From Amycolatopsis sp. DSM 110486 (GTDB taxonomy: Bacteria > Actinomycetota > Actinomycetes > Mycobacteriales > Pseudonocardiaceae): DNA of 64,000 bases. Shown piece by piece: positions 32,924 through 41,652 of the stretch. A program made the translations under genes and the position numbers. Below the pieces are notes generated by a model that saw nothing but the letters and a program-made list of their open reading frames with translations, was not told the DNA's origin and did no database searches. The first letter of the stretch is position 1. Each line of letters starts with the position of its first letter. The DNA is taken from the NCBI RefSeq assembly GCF_019468465.1, contig NZ_CP080519.1, positions 2,867,001 through 2,931,000 on the forward strand. The letters are read 5' to 3'.

Positions 32924-33697
32924 GTGACGGAACGAGGGCTGGACCAGAGCGGCACGCTGGAGCGAGGGCTCGCGGTGCTGGAACACGTGGGGCAGCACCA
33001 GGAGATTTCCACCAACGCGATCGCAAGGCAACTGGGGCTCTCGCGAAGCGCGGCGTACCGCATCGTCGGCACCCTCAAGCGGCTCGAATACCTCGAAGCG
33101 GACACCGTGACCGGCCGCGTGCGCCTCGGCACGCGGCTCGTCGAGCTCGGCGCCCGCGCGATGGCCGCGACCGACCTGCACCGCTGCGCGCCGCGCTACC
33201 TGGCGTCGCTGGCCGAACGTTCGGGCGAGACGACCTACCTCGCCGTGCCCGACAACGACACCATGGTCTACGTCGCGACCGAGCGCAGCGCCAGCGCCGT
33301 CACGCTCGCCTGCCGTCTCGGCACGCGCCGCCCCCAGCACGCGACCTCGCTGGGCAAGGCGTGGCTCGCGGCGTTGCCGGAGATGGACCGGGTGGAGCGC
33401 GTGCGCCGCATGAAGCTCGACAGCCTCACCCTCAAGACCATCATCGATCCCGGCCGGCTCCTCGACGACCTCGCCCGCACGAGCCGCCGCGGGTGGGCCA
33501 TCGACGACGTCGAGAACGAGCCTGACGTGGGTTGCGTCGCCGCCGCCGTCCGCGACCACTCCGGGCGGCCCATCGCGGCGATCAGCGTGGCCGGTCCGGC
33601 GCCCCGGGTGCTGCGCCGCGTGGAGGAACTGGGCGCGACCGTGGCGGGGACGGCTGCGGCGCTTTCGCTTCGGCTGGGGTACGTCCGGAGCCGGTAG
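32924..33697 (+). CDS. IclR-family transcriptional regulator
   Basis: This 257-residue protein has an N-terminal winged helix (TLERGLAVLEHVGQHQEISTNAIARQLGLSRSAAYRIVGTLKRLEYLE, about 10-57). The C-terminal IclR effector domain has LASLAERSGETTYLAVPDNDTMVYVATERS, RPQHATSLGKAWLAALP and GWAIDDVENEPDVGCVAAAVRDHSGRPIAAISVAGP. GTG at 32924 has GAAGGGG eight bases upstream; ATG at 32891 is an alternative without one. Divergent from the kinase gene. Its target may be the downstream lactate permease on the same strand, but that is only positional inference. Confidence 0.93.
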   Translation: MTERGLDQSGTLERGLAVLEHVGQHQEISTNAIARQLGLSRSAAYRIVGTLKRLEYLEADTVTGRVRLGTRLVELGARAMAATDLHRCAPRYLASLAERSGETTYLAVPDNDTMVYVATERSASAVTLACRLGTRRPQHATSLGKAWLAALPEMDRVERVRRMKLDSLTLKTIIDPGRLLDDLARTSRRGWAIDDVENEPDVGCVAAAVRDHSGRPIAAISVAGPAPRVLRRVEELGATVAGTAAALSLRLGYVRSR

Positions 33698-34039
33698 GGC
33701 TCCCCGTCTCGTCCCAGCCCAGCTCCGGCTCGGCTTCGGTCCACCCACGACCGACACATCAAGCCGGCTGCCACCGCGACCGGCTCGACCCTCCGCCGGG
33801 CTCGTGCCGCGGCAACTCCGCGCACCCCAGCCCGAACCGGCCGGACACACGCCAAACCGGTCGCCGTCGTGACCAGTAGACCCGCCTCACCCCAGGCTCG
33901 GCACCGGCCGCAGCCGAAACACCCGCCGCCAGCGTAGGCCGGCTCGGCGTCCGCCGTGGTCGGCAGGAAACGAAACCCCTGGGTCTCCCGGAACCGCCGC
34001 CGTCGGGAGGGCCGGACGGATCAGCGAAGGGGCTGACGC
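33698..34039 (+). other. Non-coding gap between IclR and lactate permease genes
   Basis: These 342 bases hold no convincing coding frame. A short hairpin (GGAGCC/GGCTCC, 33687-33703) overlaps the IclR stop codon and could act as a terminator. The rest should carry the permease promoter; AAGGGG seven bases before GTG 34040 is its ribosome binding site. Confidence 0.5.
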
Positions 34040-35722
34040 GTGACCTGGATCCAGGATTACCAACCGGCGGGCGGGCTGTGGGTGTCCGCGGTGCTCGCCG
34101 CGCTGCCGATCATCGTGTTGCTGGTGGCGCTGGGCGTCGTGAAGCTGTCGGCGCACCTGTCGGCGGCGTTGGCGCTCATCACGGCGCTCGAGGTGGCGCT
34201 GCTGCTCTACCGGATGCCGGCGGGGCTCGCGCTCGACTCGGCTGTGATGGGCGTGGTCTTCGGCGTGTGGTCGGTGGCGTGGATCGCGTTCCACGCCGTG
34301 TACTTCCACAACGTCACGGTGACCACGGGCCGCTTCGACAGCATCAAGCGCGTGCTCGCCGGGTTCAGTGAGGACCGGCGGCTGCAGGCATTGCTGATCG
34401 CGTTCAGTTTCGGCGCGCTGCTGGAGGGCGTCGCGGGTGGTGGGTCGCCGATCGCGATCACGGCGGCGATGATGGCGGCGCTCGGCTTCCCGCCGGTGAA
34501 GGCCGTGGTGCTGGCGTTGCTGGCGAACACCGCGCCGGTGGCTTTCGGAGGGCTCGGCAACCCGTTGATCGTGCTGGGCCGCCTGACCGGGCCGATCATG
34601 CACCTCAAGCCGGAAGAGGCGACGGCCGCGTTTTCGTCGATGGTCGGGCGGCAGGTGCAGTTCCTGGCGGTGATCATCCCGGCGTTCCTGATCGTCGTGC
34701 TGGCCGGCTGGAAGAAGATGCTGGAGGTCTGGCCCGCCGTCGTCACGGCCGGGCTGGCGTTCGCGCTCATGCAGTTCGCGGCGTCGAACTACATCAGCGC
34801 GAGCCTCGTCGACGTGCTCGCCGCCCTCGCCGCGATGGCCGCGCTGTACGTGCTCACGCGGTTCTGGCAGCCGAGGACCGTGTGGCGTTTCGAGGGCGAG
34901 GAACCCGTCAAGTCGACGAGCCTGGGCGCGGCGAAGTCCGAACGCGGTGCGCTCTACGCCTGGATGCCGTACGTGATCCTGATCCTCGCGATCTTCCTGT
35001 CGCGCATCGGCACGATCTTCGCGCACCTGCCCGTGTGGTTGGACCTCACGAAGCTGCTGCACAAGGCCGACTGGGTGTTCGCGTGGCCGGGGCTGCACAA
35101 CCACGTGATCCAGCACGCGCCGATCACACCGAAGGACACGCCGTACGCGGCGACGTTCACCGTCGACTTCCTCTTCTCCCCCGGCACGATCGCGCTCATC
35201 GCCACGGTGATCGCCGGCTTCGCGATGGGCGCCCGGCCGAAGCAACTGGTGCAGACGTACCGCAGCACGCTGCACCAGATGCGCTGGGCGCTGGCGACGA
35301 TCTTCATGATCCTGGCCATCGCGTTCGTGATGAACTACTCCGGCGCCACGCAGACGCTCGGCCTCGCGCTGGCCACGACAGGCGTGCTGTTCCCGATCTT
35401 CTCCGCCTACATCGGCTGGCTCGGCGTGTTCCTGACCGGCTCCGACGCGTCGACCAACAGCCTTTTCGGGCCCATGCAAGTGATCTCCGCGCAGCAGCTG
35501 CACCTCAACCCCGTGCTGGCCGGCGCCACGAACACCTCCGGCGGCGTGATGGGCAAGATGATCTCGCCGCAGAACCTGTCGATCGGCGCGACGGCGATCG
35601 GGCAGAGCGGCAAGGAAGGAGCACTGTTGCGCCAGACGTTCCTGTGGTCGCTCGCCCTCACCGCCGTGGTCGGCGTGATCTCACTGCTGCAGGCGACCGT
35701 ACTCGGTTTCATGATCCCCTGA
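34040..35722 (+). CDS. lldP: L-lactate permease
   Basis: This 560-residue integral membrane protein is of the LctP/LldP family, with about a dozen helices, importing lactate with protons (glycolate in some members). Family hallmarks are FGALLEGVAGGGSPIAITAAMMAALGFPP, NTAPVAFGGLGNPLIVLG, YIGWLGVFLTGSDASTNSLFGPMQ and TNTSGGVMGKMISPQNLSIG. Length is normal. The start is GTG with AAGGGG upstream. No lactate dehydrogenase gene is adjacent. A perfect 10-bp hairpin follows the stop. Confidence 0.95.
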   Translation: MTWIQDYQPAGGLWVSAVLAALPIIVLLVALGVVKLSAHLSAALALITALEVALLLYRMPAGLALDSAVMGVVFGVWSVAWIAFHAVYFHNVTVTTGRFDSIKRVLAGFSEDRRLQALLIAFSFGALLEGVAGGGSPIAITAAMMAALGFPPVKAVVLALLANTAPVAFGGLGNPLIVLGRLTGPIMHLKPEEATAAFSSMVGRQVQFLAVIIPAFLIVVLAGWKKMLEVWPAVVTAGLAFALMQFAASNYISASLVDVLAALAAMAALYVLTRFWQPRTVWRFEGEEPVKSTSLGAAKSERGALYAWMPYVILILAIFLSRIGTIFAHLPVWLDLTKLLHKADWVFAWPGLHNHVIQHAPITPKDTPYAATFTVDFLFSPGTIALIATVIAGFAMGARPKQLVQTYRSTLHQMRWALATIFMILAIAFVMNYSGATQTLGLALATTGVLFPIFSAYIGWLGVFLTGSDASTNSLFGPMQVISAQQLHLNPVLAGATNTSGGVMGKMISPQNLSIGATAIGQSGKEGALLRQTFLWSLALTAVVGVISLLQATVLGFMIP

Positions 35723-35746
35723 CACGGTTTGCGCGTTTCCCGGCAA

Positions 35747-35777
35747 CCAGTCACCGTCCACTGTGGGCGGTGACTGG
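35747..35777 (+). terminator. Hairpin terminator after lldP
   Basis: CCAGTCACCG (35747-35756) and CGGTGACTGG (35768-35777) are perfect 10-bp arms around an 11-base loop, 24 bases after the permease stop. No T-run. Confidence 0.7.
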
Positions 35778-35832
35778 GCTGTCCGGATGAAAACCGGACA
35801 CACCCGGCTCCGCGCGACCTACCGTGGTGCAC

Positions 35833-36702
35833 ATGCCACTGACGCTGATCAAAGGCACGTTCCAGCTCCTCGGTGCCGCACCGGACGGCGACTCCGTGCG
35901 GTTCTACCCCGACGACCCTTCCGCCACGAAGAAGGCCGGCCTGCGCGTCCGCCTCAACTCCCGCGGCGGTATGCAGCTGCGCCTCGACGCAATCGACGCG
36001 CTCGAGACCCACTACCGTCCACGCGGCGGCGAGATGCTGCACCAGCCCGCCGGGCTCGGCGACGCCGCGGCCGACCGGCTCGTGTCACTGCTGGGTTTCA
36101 CGTCCGTCACGCGGGACGAAGGCGGCGTCGTCACGGCGGCGAAACCGGAGAAAGTCGCGGGGCACATCCTCACGCGCTTCGCCGACAAGTACGGCCGCGC
36201 GGTCGCGTTCGCCTTCCCGGGTCAGCGACCCGGCCGTTCGGTGGACGGCAGCGAGGTGTTCCTCGATGCGAAAACGGTGAAGAACTCGGTGAATTTCCAG
36301 TTGATTTCGGAGGGTCTCACGTATCCGACGTTCTATTCGCTGTTGTACGTCGATCTGCGCCAGGCGCTGGCCGACGCTGCCTCGTCCGCGCGAGCGTCGG
36401 GGAGCGGTGTGTGGGCAACGGACGTGACCACTGAGGGTTTTCGGCTCCGGTCTCGGGCTCAGCTGCAGGATGAGCTCGTGCTGCTGCCCAAGCTGTTCCG
36501 CCGACTGGCCGATTACCTTGCTCTGGACGAGACGGGCGGCGTCTCGCTGGCCGGCTTCGCCCACTTCCTCGACACGCGCGACGACCGGTTGTTCACCGTC
36601 CCGGACGGACAGTCGACGGAGCTCGCGACTCTGGTGGAGGTGAAGCGGCAGACGGTGAAGCTGGTGGTGCCGCCGGAACGGATCGTGTTCGTGGAAGCGT
36701 AA
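35833..36702 (+). CDS. Thermonuclease-family (SNase-like) protein
   Basis: This 289-residue protein has an N-terminal half resembling the staphylococcal-nuclease fold: DGDSVRFYPDD, then LRLDAIDALETHYRPRG (compare the D-x-x-E active-site loop), and late GLTYPTFYSLLYVDLRQALADAASSARASGSGVWATD, the usual helix end of the domain. The insertion between these parts is longer than in classic SNases. The last 85 residues are an extra domain. No signal peptide is seen. ATG at 35833 was chosen; GTG at 35824 is an alternative. Stands alone. Confidence 0.7.
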   Translation: MPLTLIKGTFQLLGAAPDGDSVRFYPDDPSATKKAGLRVRLNSRGGMQLRLDAIDALETHYRPRGGEMLHQPAGLGDAAADRLVSLLGFTSVTRDEGGVVTAAKPEKVAGHILTRFADKYGRAVAFAFPGQRPGRSVDGSEVFLDAKTVKNSVNFQLISEGLTYPTFYSLLYVDLRQALADAASSARASGSGVWATDVTTEGFRLRSRAQLQDELVLLPKLFRRLADYLALDETGGVSLAGFAHFLDTRDDRLFTVPDGQSTELATLVEVKRQTVKLVVPPERIVFVEA

Positions 36703-36713
36703 ACAACGCGAGA

Positions 36714-37964
36714 TCAGCAAGCCGCCGCGCGGTCGAGCAGCAGAGTGCGCTCGCGGGCGTTCCCCGTCATGTCCGCCGCGCGTTCGAACTCCGCCTTCGC
36801 TTCGGCCCGACGGCCCAGCTTCACCAGAAAATCCCCCCGGACACTCGGCAGGAGGTGGTAGTTCTTCAACGCCGGCTCGTCCTTCAGCTTGTCCACAAGC
36901 TCCAAGCCGGCCTCCGGACCTTCAGCCATCGACACCGCCACCGCCCGGTTCAGCTCGATCACCGGCGAAGGCGTCAGCTGCGCAAGCCCCGTGTACAACG
37001 CGGCGATCCGCGCCCAATCCGTTTCCTCCGGCACCCGCGCCCGGGCATGACACGCGGCGATCGCCGCCTGCGCCGAATAGGGCCCGTAAGCACCCTCGGC
37101 CAGTTCCTCAGAACGAGCCAACGCCGCAAGCCCACGACGGATCAGCAACTGGTCCCAACGACCCCGATCCTGCTCCATCAACAACACCGGCTCCCCGGAC
37201 GGCCCGGTCCGCGCGGCCGACCGCGAAGCCTGGATCTCCAGCAGCGCCGCCAACCCGTGGACCTCGGGTTCCGTTGGCATGAGCCCCGTGAGCACGCGGG
37301 CCAGCCGGAGGGCGTCTTCGCACAGGGCGGGGCGCAGCCAGTCGTCGCCGTGGGTGGCGGAGTAGCCCTCGTTGAAGATCAGGTAGATGACTTCCAGCAC
37401 GGACGACAGGCGGGCCATGCGCTCTTCGCCGACGGGGACCTCGAAGGGCACCTTCGCGTCGGCCAGCGATTTCTTCGCGCGTACGATCCGTTGCGCCACA
37501 GTGGATTCCTTGACGAGGAACGCGCGGGCGATCTCGTCGGTGGTGAGGCCGCCGAGCATGCGCAGCGTGAGGGCGACGCGCGCCGGTGTGGGCAGCACCG
37601 GGTGGCACGCGGTGAAGACCAACCGGAGGATGTCGTCCTCGATGTGTTCCTCGTCGAGGACCGCGTCGAAGTCGTCGAGGTCCGGCTCGAAGACCTGCTG
37701 CTCGCGGCCGAGCTCGTCGAGCTTGCGGCCGAACGTCTCGTTGCGGCGGAACTGGTCGATGGCGCGGCGTTTGGCCGTGGTCATCAACCACGCGCCGGGG
37801 TTGCGCGGCACACCGGTCTCCGGCCACTGCTCCAGCGCGGCGACCAGCGCGTCCTGCGCGAGCTCCTCCGCGAGCCCGACGTCGCGCATCATCCGCGCGA
37901 GGCCCGCGATCACCCGCGCCGACTCGATCCGCCAGACCGCCTCCACGGCACCGTGCGTCTCCAC
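36714..37964 (-). CDS. ECF42-type RNA polymerase sigma factor with C-terminal TPR-like domain
   Basis: This 416-residue protein is far longer than ordinary ECF factors. Region 2 is VGLAEELAQDALVAALEQWP and PGAWLMTTAKRRAIDQFRRNE. Region 4 is RVALTLRMLGGLTTDEIARAFLVKESTVAQRIVRAKKSL. The C-terminal 200 residues (VLEVIYLIFNEGYSATHGDD, then TPSPVIELNRAVAVSMAEGPEAGLE) form the helical extension typical of ECF42/SigI-like factors. Such factors are encoded with DGPF/YCII proteins, and two lie directly upstream here. GTG at 37964 is the likely start. The operon promoter matches the motif reported for this group. Confidence 0.93.
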   Translation of the reverse strand: METHGAVEAVWRIESARVIAGLARMMRDVGLAEELAQDALVAALEQWPETGVPRNPGAWLMTTAKRRAIDQFRRNETFGRKLDELGREQQVFEPDLDDFDAVLDEEHIEDDILRLVFTACHPVLPTPARVALTLRMLGGLTTDEIARAFLVKESTVAQRIVRAKKSLADAKVPFEVPVGEERMARLSSVLEVIYLIFNEGYSATHGDDWLRPALCEDALRLARVLTGLMPTEPEVHGLAALLEIQASRSAARTGPSGEPVLLMEQDRGRWDQLLIRRGLAALARSEELAEGAYGPYSAQAAIAACHARARVPEETDWARIAALYTGLAQLTPSPVIELNRAVAVSMAEGPEAGLELVDKLKDEPALKNYHLLPSVRGDFLVKLGRRAEAKAEFERAADMTGNARERTLLLDRAAAC

Positions 37965-38018
37965 GGGCCCATCAGACAGGCTGGCCCGCCCGAGAGCAAG
38001 CCTCGGGCGGGCGCGGCG

Positions 38019-38369
38019 TCACGGAACGAGCGGCCTGATCTCGACGACCCCCGCCTGCAGGTCGGGGTTGGGCGCGCGCTTGAGCAGCTCGACGATCTCC
38101 GCCACCGACTCCCCCTGCAGGACCCACAGCCCGGCCACGAGCTCCTTCGTCTCCGCGAACGGCCCGTCGACCACCTGCGGCTGCGGCTCGCCGTCGAAGT
38201 AGACCAACCGCGCGCCCTTCGAGCTGGGGGCGAGGCCCTCGGCCTGCACGAGGTGCCCCGACGCCGCCAGCTCGTCGTTGAACTTCCCCATCTGCGCCAT
38301 CAGCTCGGCGCTCGGCATGACCCCCGCCTCGGAGTCGGCGTTGGCCTTGACCATCACGAGGAAGCGCAT
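38019..38369 (-). CDS. DGPF/YCII-domain protein
   Basis: This 116-residue protein starts MRFLVMVKANADSE and contains the name-giving DGPF in VVDGPFAETKELVAGLWVLQ (about 70). Its ATG overlaps the TGA of the upstream paralogue (ATGA). DGPF proteins accompany ECF42 factors; their biochemical role is unknown. The end (RAPNPDLQAGVVEIRPLVP) matches the family. The sigma gene follows at 54 bases. Confidence 0.9.
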   Translation of the reverse strand: MRFLVMVKANADSEAGVMPSAELMAQMGKFNDELAASGHLVQAEGLAPSSKGARLVYFDGEPQPQVVDGPFAETKELVAGLWVLQGESVAEIVELLKRAPNPDLQAGVVEIRPLVP

Positions 38370-38797
38370 CAGGCGTTCTTCGCCGCTTCCGCGCGCAGCT
38401 TCTCCTCGGCCTCACGCAGCTCCGGCGTCAGGTTGTCGCCGAAGTCCTCGGCCTCGGCGATGCGCCGGATCTCGATCTCGTGGTGCGCGCCGTCCGTGTT
38501 GGGCACGCGCTTCACCCACTCGATGACCTCTTCCTTCGACTTCACCTGCAGGATCCAGAAGCCGGCCACGAGCTCCTTGCTCTCGGCGAACGGGCCGTCG
38601 ATCACGGTCGGCTCGGTGTTGCCCGCGAAGCGCACGCGCGCACCCTCCGAGCTCGGCAGGAGCCCCTCACCGGCGAGCATCACGCCCGCCTTCACGAGTT
38701 CCTCGTTGAACTTGCCCATCTCGGTGAGCATTTCCGTCGTGGGCACCGAGTTGGCCTCGGACTCTTCGCTCGCCTTCATGATCACCATGAACCGCAT
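38369..38797 (-). CDS. DGPF/YCII-domain protein
   Basis: This 142-residue paralogue of the next gene starts MRFMVIMKASEESE. It has TVIDGPFAESKELVAGFWILQ in the middle and a charged C-terminal extension (LTPELREAEEKLRAEAAKNA) not present in the shorter protein. It is the first gene of the DGPF-DGPF-sigma operon. ATG at 38797 is preceded by AGAGAGGA about nine bases upstream. The promoter with TGTCGA and CGAC elements lies at 38838-38864. Confidence 0.9.
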   Translation of the reverse strand: MRFMVIMKASEESEANSVPTTEMLTEMGKFNEELVKAGVMLAGEGLLPSSEGARVRFAGNTEPTVIDGPFAESKELVAGFWILQVKSKEEVIEWVKRVPNTDGAHHEIEIRRIAEAEDFGDNLTPELREAEEKLRAEAAKNA

Positions 38798-38837
38798 TTG
38801 GGAGATCCTCTCTTTTCGGTTTTGCCGTCACCCCTGC

Positions 38838-38864
38838 GTCGAACGGGCGGCCGCTGGATCGACA
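38838..38864 (-). promoter_or_regulatory. Putative ECF42-dependent promoter
   Basis: On the minus strand TGTCGA (38859-38864) is followed after 17 bases by CGAC (38838-38841), 40 bases before the first DGPF start codon. TGTCGA at -35 and CG(A/T)C at -10 is the motif I recall for ECF42 factors, so the operon is probably autoregulated. Confidence 0.65.
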
Positions 38865-38934
38865 AGGCGCCCGAACTTTTTTTCCCGCGGCCGAAACTAG
38901 CAGGTCAGGCGCCCGCTTGGGGGACAAATCGGGC

Positions 38935-39957
38935 ATGGGAGAATTCTCCGTCGTGGCGCACCTTCCCAACGACCTGCGAACCGCCCTCGACCACGAGCTC
39001 GGCCGCTTCCCCGAATCCCGGCTCGCCCAGGCGGTCGACAAGCTCAGCTCGCGCTACCGCTCCGGCGAAGCCGCGACGTCGCCGATCCTCACCTCGGAGC
39101 TCGACGTCGCCGCCTACGCGGGTTACCGCATGCCGGCGACGTACGCGGCCGTCAGCTCCGTGCTCAGTGAAGTGGCGGCGGCCGCGCCCGAGTTCGCGCC
39201 GCGCACGCAGCTCGACGTCGGTGGCGGCACGGGCGCGGCGATCTGGGCCGCGGCCCGCGCGTGGCCGACGCTGGAAAAGTGCACGGTCGTCGAGCAGGTC
39301 GCCGGCGCACTCACCCTGGGCCGGAAACTCGCGGCGAGCGCCGCGGACGCGGCGGTCCGCGGGGCGACGTGGCAGCGCGGGCTGATCGATCCGTCGTCGC
39401 CGCTGCCGGCCGCCGACCTGGTGACACTGTCGTACGTCCTGGGCGAGCTGCCGGAACGCACGCGCGACGAGGTGGTGCGCTGGCTCGCCGCGTCGGGTGG
39501 TGCGGTGGCGCTGATCGAGCCCGGCACGCCCGCCGGGTTCGCCCGCATCCGCGCGGCGCGCGACGTGCTGCGCGGCCTCGGCCACACGGTGCTCGCGCCG
39601 TGCCCGCACGACGGCGAGTGCCCCGTCAAACCCGGCGAGGACTGGTGTCACTTCGCCGCGCGCCTGCCGCGAAGTGGCGTGCACCGGCGCATCAAGGCGG
39701 GCACGCTGGGGTTCGAGGACGAGAAGTTCTCCTACGTCGTCGCGGCGCCGGCGGGCGTCGCGGCCGACCGCGCCGACGCGCGGATCCTGCGGCACCCGCG
39801 CAAGCACAAGGGCTTCGTGCAGCTCGACCTGTGTACGGTGGATGGCCTCGCTTCCGGCGTCACCGTGTCCAAACGCCACGGCCCCCGCTACCGCGCCGCG
39901 CGCGACGCGGAATGGGGCGACGCTTGGACCACGAACACCGGGACCACGAAGGAGTAG
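38935..39957 (+). CDS. Rsm22-type small-subunit ribosomal methyltransferase-like protein
   Basis: This 340-residue protein has SAM-binding LDVGGGTGAAIWAAA (about 93-107), VTLSYVLGELPE as the post-core motif, and a cysteine set in CPHDGECPVKPGEDWCHFAAR plus LDLCTVDG. The latter matches the metal-cluster cysteines of the Rsm22/Mtt family linked to mitochondrial-type small-subunit assembly. In bacteria the exact role is unproven. ATG at 38935 was taken; TTG at 38917 is the longer alternative. It is divergent from the ECF42 operon. The downstream DHFR-like gene has its ribosome binding site inside this gene's end. Confidence 0.85.
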   Translation: MGEFSVVAHLPNDLRTALDHELGRFPESRLAQAVDKLSSRYRSGEAATSPILTSELDVAAYAGYRMPATYAAVSSVLSEVAAAAPEFAPRTQLDVGGGTGAAIWAAARAWPTLEKCTVVEQVAGALTLGRKLAASAADAAVRGATWQRGLIDPSSPLPAADLVTLSYVLGELPERTRDEVVRWLAASGGAVALIEPGTPAGFARIRAARDVLRGLGHTVLAPCPHDGECPVKPGEDWCHFAARLPRSGVHRRIKAGTLGFEDEKFSYVVAAPAGVAADRADARILRHPRKHKGFVQLDLCTVDGLASGVTVSKRHGPRYRAARDAEWGDAWTTNTGTTKE

Positions 39958-39961
39958 TCCG

Positions 39962-40549
39962 ATGGGGAAGGTTGTCGCGGAGATCAGCATGTCGCTCGAC
40001 GGGGTCGTCGCCGGCCCGGGCACGGACACCGACAACCGCCTCGGCCGCGACGGCGAGCTGCTGCACACCTGGATGGCCCACGGCACCGAGGCCGACCACG
40101 ACGTGATGGCCGGGTTTTTCACCGGCACCGGCGCGTTCGTGCTCGGGCGCACCACGTTCGACATGGGCATCGACGTCTGGGGCCCGGACGGCGCCTTCGA
40201 GCGGCCGGCGTTCGTCCTCACCCACCGCGCGGCCGAGCCGCTGGAGCGCGGAAAGACCACGTTCACCTTCGTCACCGACGGCCCGGAAGCCGCGCTGACT
40301 CAAGCCCGAGAAGCCGCGGGCGAACACGATGTCGTGCTGATGAGCGGCTCGGCGATCAGCCAGTACCTGCGCCTCGGCCTCGTCGACGAGCTGCGGCTGC
40401 ACCTCGTGCCCTTGCTGTTCGGCGACGGCGTGCGGCTGTTCGACGACCTCGCCGACCACCGCGTGGCACTGGAGCGCACCGACGCCGTCACCACGCCGAC
40501 GATGACGCACCTGACCTACCGCGTCACCTCTCTCGAACGCACGGCGTAG
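39962..40549 (+). CDS. Dihydrofolate reductase-family (RibD C-terminal-like) protein
   Basis: This 195-residue protein starts MGKVVAEISMSLDGVVAGP, the standard opening of the actinobacterial RibD-C/DHFR-like family. FVLGRTTFDMGIDVWG is the central helix, and VVLMSGSAISQYLRLGLVDELRLHLVPLLFGDGVRLFDDL the nucleotide-binding end. NADPH-dependent reductase activity is inferred from the fold; the substrate is unknown. ATG with AAGGAG seven bases upstream, five bases after the methyltransferase stop, so the two genes form an operon. Confidence 0.92.
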   Translation: MGKVVAEISMSLDGVVAGPGTDTDNRLGRDGELLHTWMAHGTEADHDVMAGFFTGTGAFVLGRTTFDMGIDVWGPDGAFERPAFVLTHRAAEPLERGKTTFTFVTDGPEAALTQAREAAGEHDVVLMSGSAISQYLRLGLVDELRLHLVPLLFGDGVRLFDDLADHRVALERTDAVTTPTMTHLTYRVTSLERTA

Positions 40550-40584
40550 CCGCCGGTGCCCGAGTGAGTAGCACAGTCGTGCCT

Positions 40585-40600
40585 TTCCCGGGCCCGGGAA
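40585..40600. repeat. 16-bp perfect palindrome
   Basis: TTCCCGGGCCCGGGAA is its own reverse complement, 35 bases past the DHFR-like stop and about 130 bases before the SDR gene. It may be a terminator stem or a regulator site; the sequence does not decide. Confidence 0.6.
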
Positions 40601-40733
40601 GGAAAAGCCTGAGGCCGACGGACACAACGTGTTCCCGAAAGCCTCCGCCACCACGCTGCCGGTGCCGCCGCGGACCCGCTCCTCCTAGCCTCGCGCCCGG
40701 CTTCCCCCACCGCGCGAGTTCCTGGAGTTGCAG

Positions 40734-41585
40734 ATGAGTGCTGTCCGTCGCTGGTTCGTCACCGGGGCCTCCCGCGGCTTGGGCCGGGCGCTGACCGAGG
40801 TCGTGCTCGATCGCGGCGACCGGGTCGTCGCCGCGGTCCGGCGGCCCGAGAGCGTGGCCGACCTCGAGCAGAAGTACGGCTCGCAGATCGAGGTCGAGCA
40901 GCTCGACGTCAGCGACCTCCCGGCGATCGACGAGGTCCTCGGCCGGGTGCTGGCCCGCGGGCCGCTCGACGTGGTCGTGAACAACGCCGGCTTCGGCGTG
41001 ATCGGGGCCCTCGAGGACCAGAGCCCCGAGCTCGTGCAGAGCCAGCTCACCACGATGCTGCACGCGCCGATCGCGATCACGCGCGCCGTGCTGCCCGCGC
41101 TGCGCGAGCACGGCGGCGGGCACATCTTCCAGATCTCCAGCATGGGTGGCCAGATGACCTTCCCCGGCAACACCGTCTACAACGCGGTCAAGTGGGGTCT
41201 GGAGGGTTTCAGCGAGTCGCTCGCCCAGGACGTGGCCCAGTTCGGCATCCGCGTCACGATCGTCGAGCCGGGTGCCATCCGCACCGACTTCCACCACGCG
41301 GCGAGCTTCCCCGAGGGAAATCCGGCCTACCAGGAAGGCGCGGTCGCGGCCGTGCGCGGCTACTTCCGCACAGCGGGCCTCGACCTCTACCAGGGCGACG
41401 CCGGCAAGGTCGCCGGCGCGATCCACGATCTCAGCACCCAGGAGAACCCGCCGCTGCGGGTTCCGCTGGGCAGCGATGCCTTCGACGCGTTGTCCGCCAC
41501 GCTGCAGGGCCGCCTCGACGCCCTCGCGCCGCTGGAGACGCTCGCCCGGTCCGTGGCCATCGACCCGGCGCCGGAAGAATCCTGA
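40734..41585 (+). CDS. Short-chain dehydrogenase/reductase
   Basis: This 283-residue classical SDR has NAD(P) motif VTGASRGLGRALTE (TGxxxGxG, about 10-23), NNAGFGVIG, catalytic Ser in IFQISSMGGQ, and Tyr/Lys in VYNAVKWGLEGFSES. Arg/Lys pattern near AAVRRPES hints at NADPH. The C-terminal part (FHHAASFPEGNPAYQEGA) is of the type seen in actinobacterial oxidoreductases often called YkvO/retinol-dehydrogenase-like. ATG 40734 has GGAG six bases upstream; TTG at 40728 is less likely. The mycothiol-type gene follows at 67 bases. Confidence 0.92.
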   Translation: MSAVRRWFVTGASRGLGRALTEVVLDRGDRVVAAVRRPESVADLEQKYGSQIEVEQLDVSDLPAIDEVLGRVLARGPLDVVVNNAGFGVIGALEDQSPELVQSQLTTMLHAPIAITRAVLPALREHGGGHIFQISSMGGQMTFPGNTVYNAVKWGLEGFSESLAQDVAQFGIRVTIVEPGAIRTDFHHAASFPEGNPAYQEGAVAAVRGYFRTAGLDLYQGDAGKVAGAIHDLSTQENPPLRVPLGSDAFDALSATLQGRLDALAPLETLARSVAIDPAPEES

Positions 41586-41652
41586 GCCACCGTGTCCGGT
41601 CGGCGGCACCGGCGCCGACTCCGTGGTGAAGCGAACCGAAAGGACGACCACC

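Noticed and set aside
33887..35503. Minus-strand frame of 538 codons opposite the lactate permease
   Set aside because: The product is almost entirely charged Arg/His/Gln/Glu repeats, typical of antisense to a membrane protein. The permease on the other strand is unmistakable.
36855..38900. Plus-strand frame of 681 codons over the ECF42 operon
   Set aside because: It crosses three conserved minus-strand genes and shows no family features.
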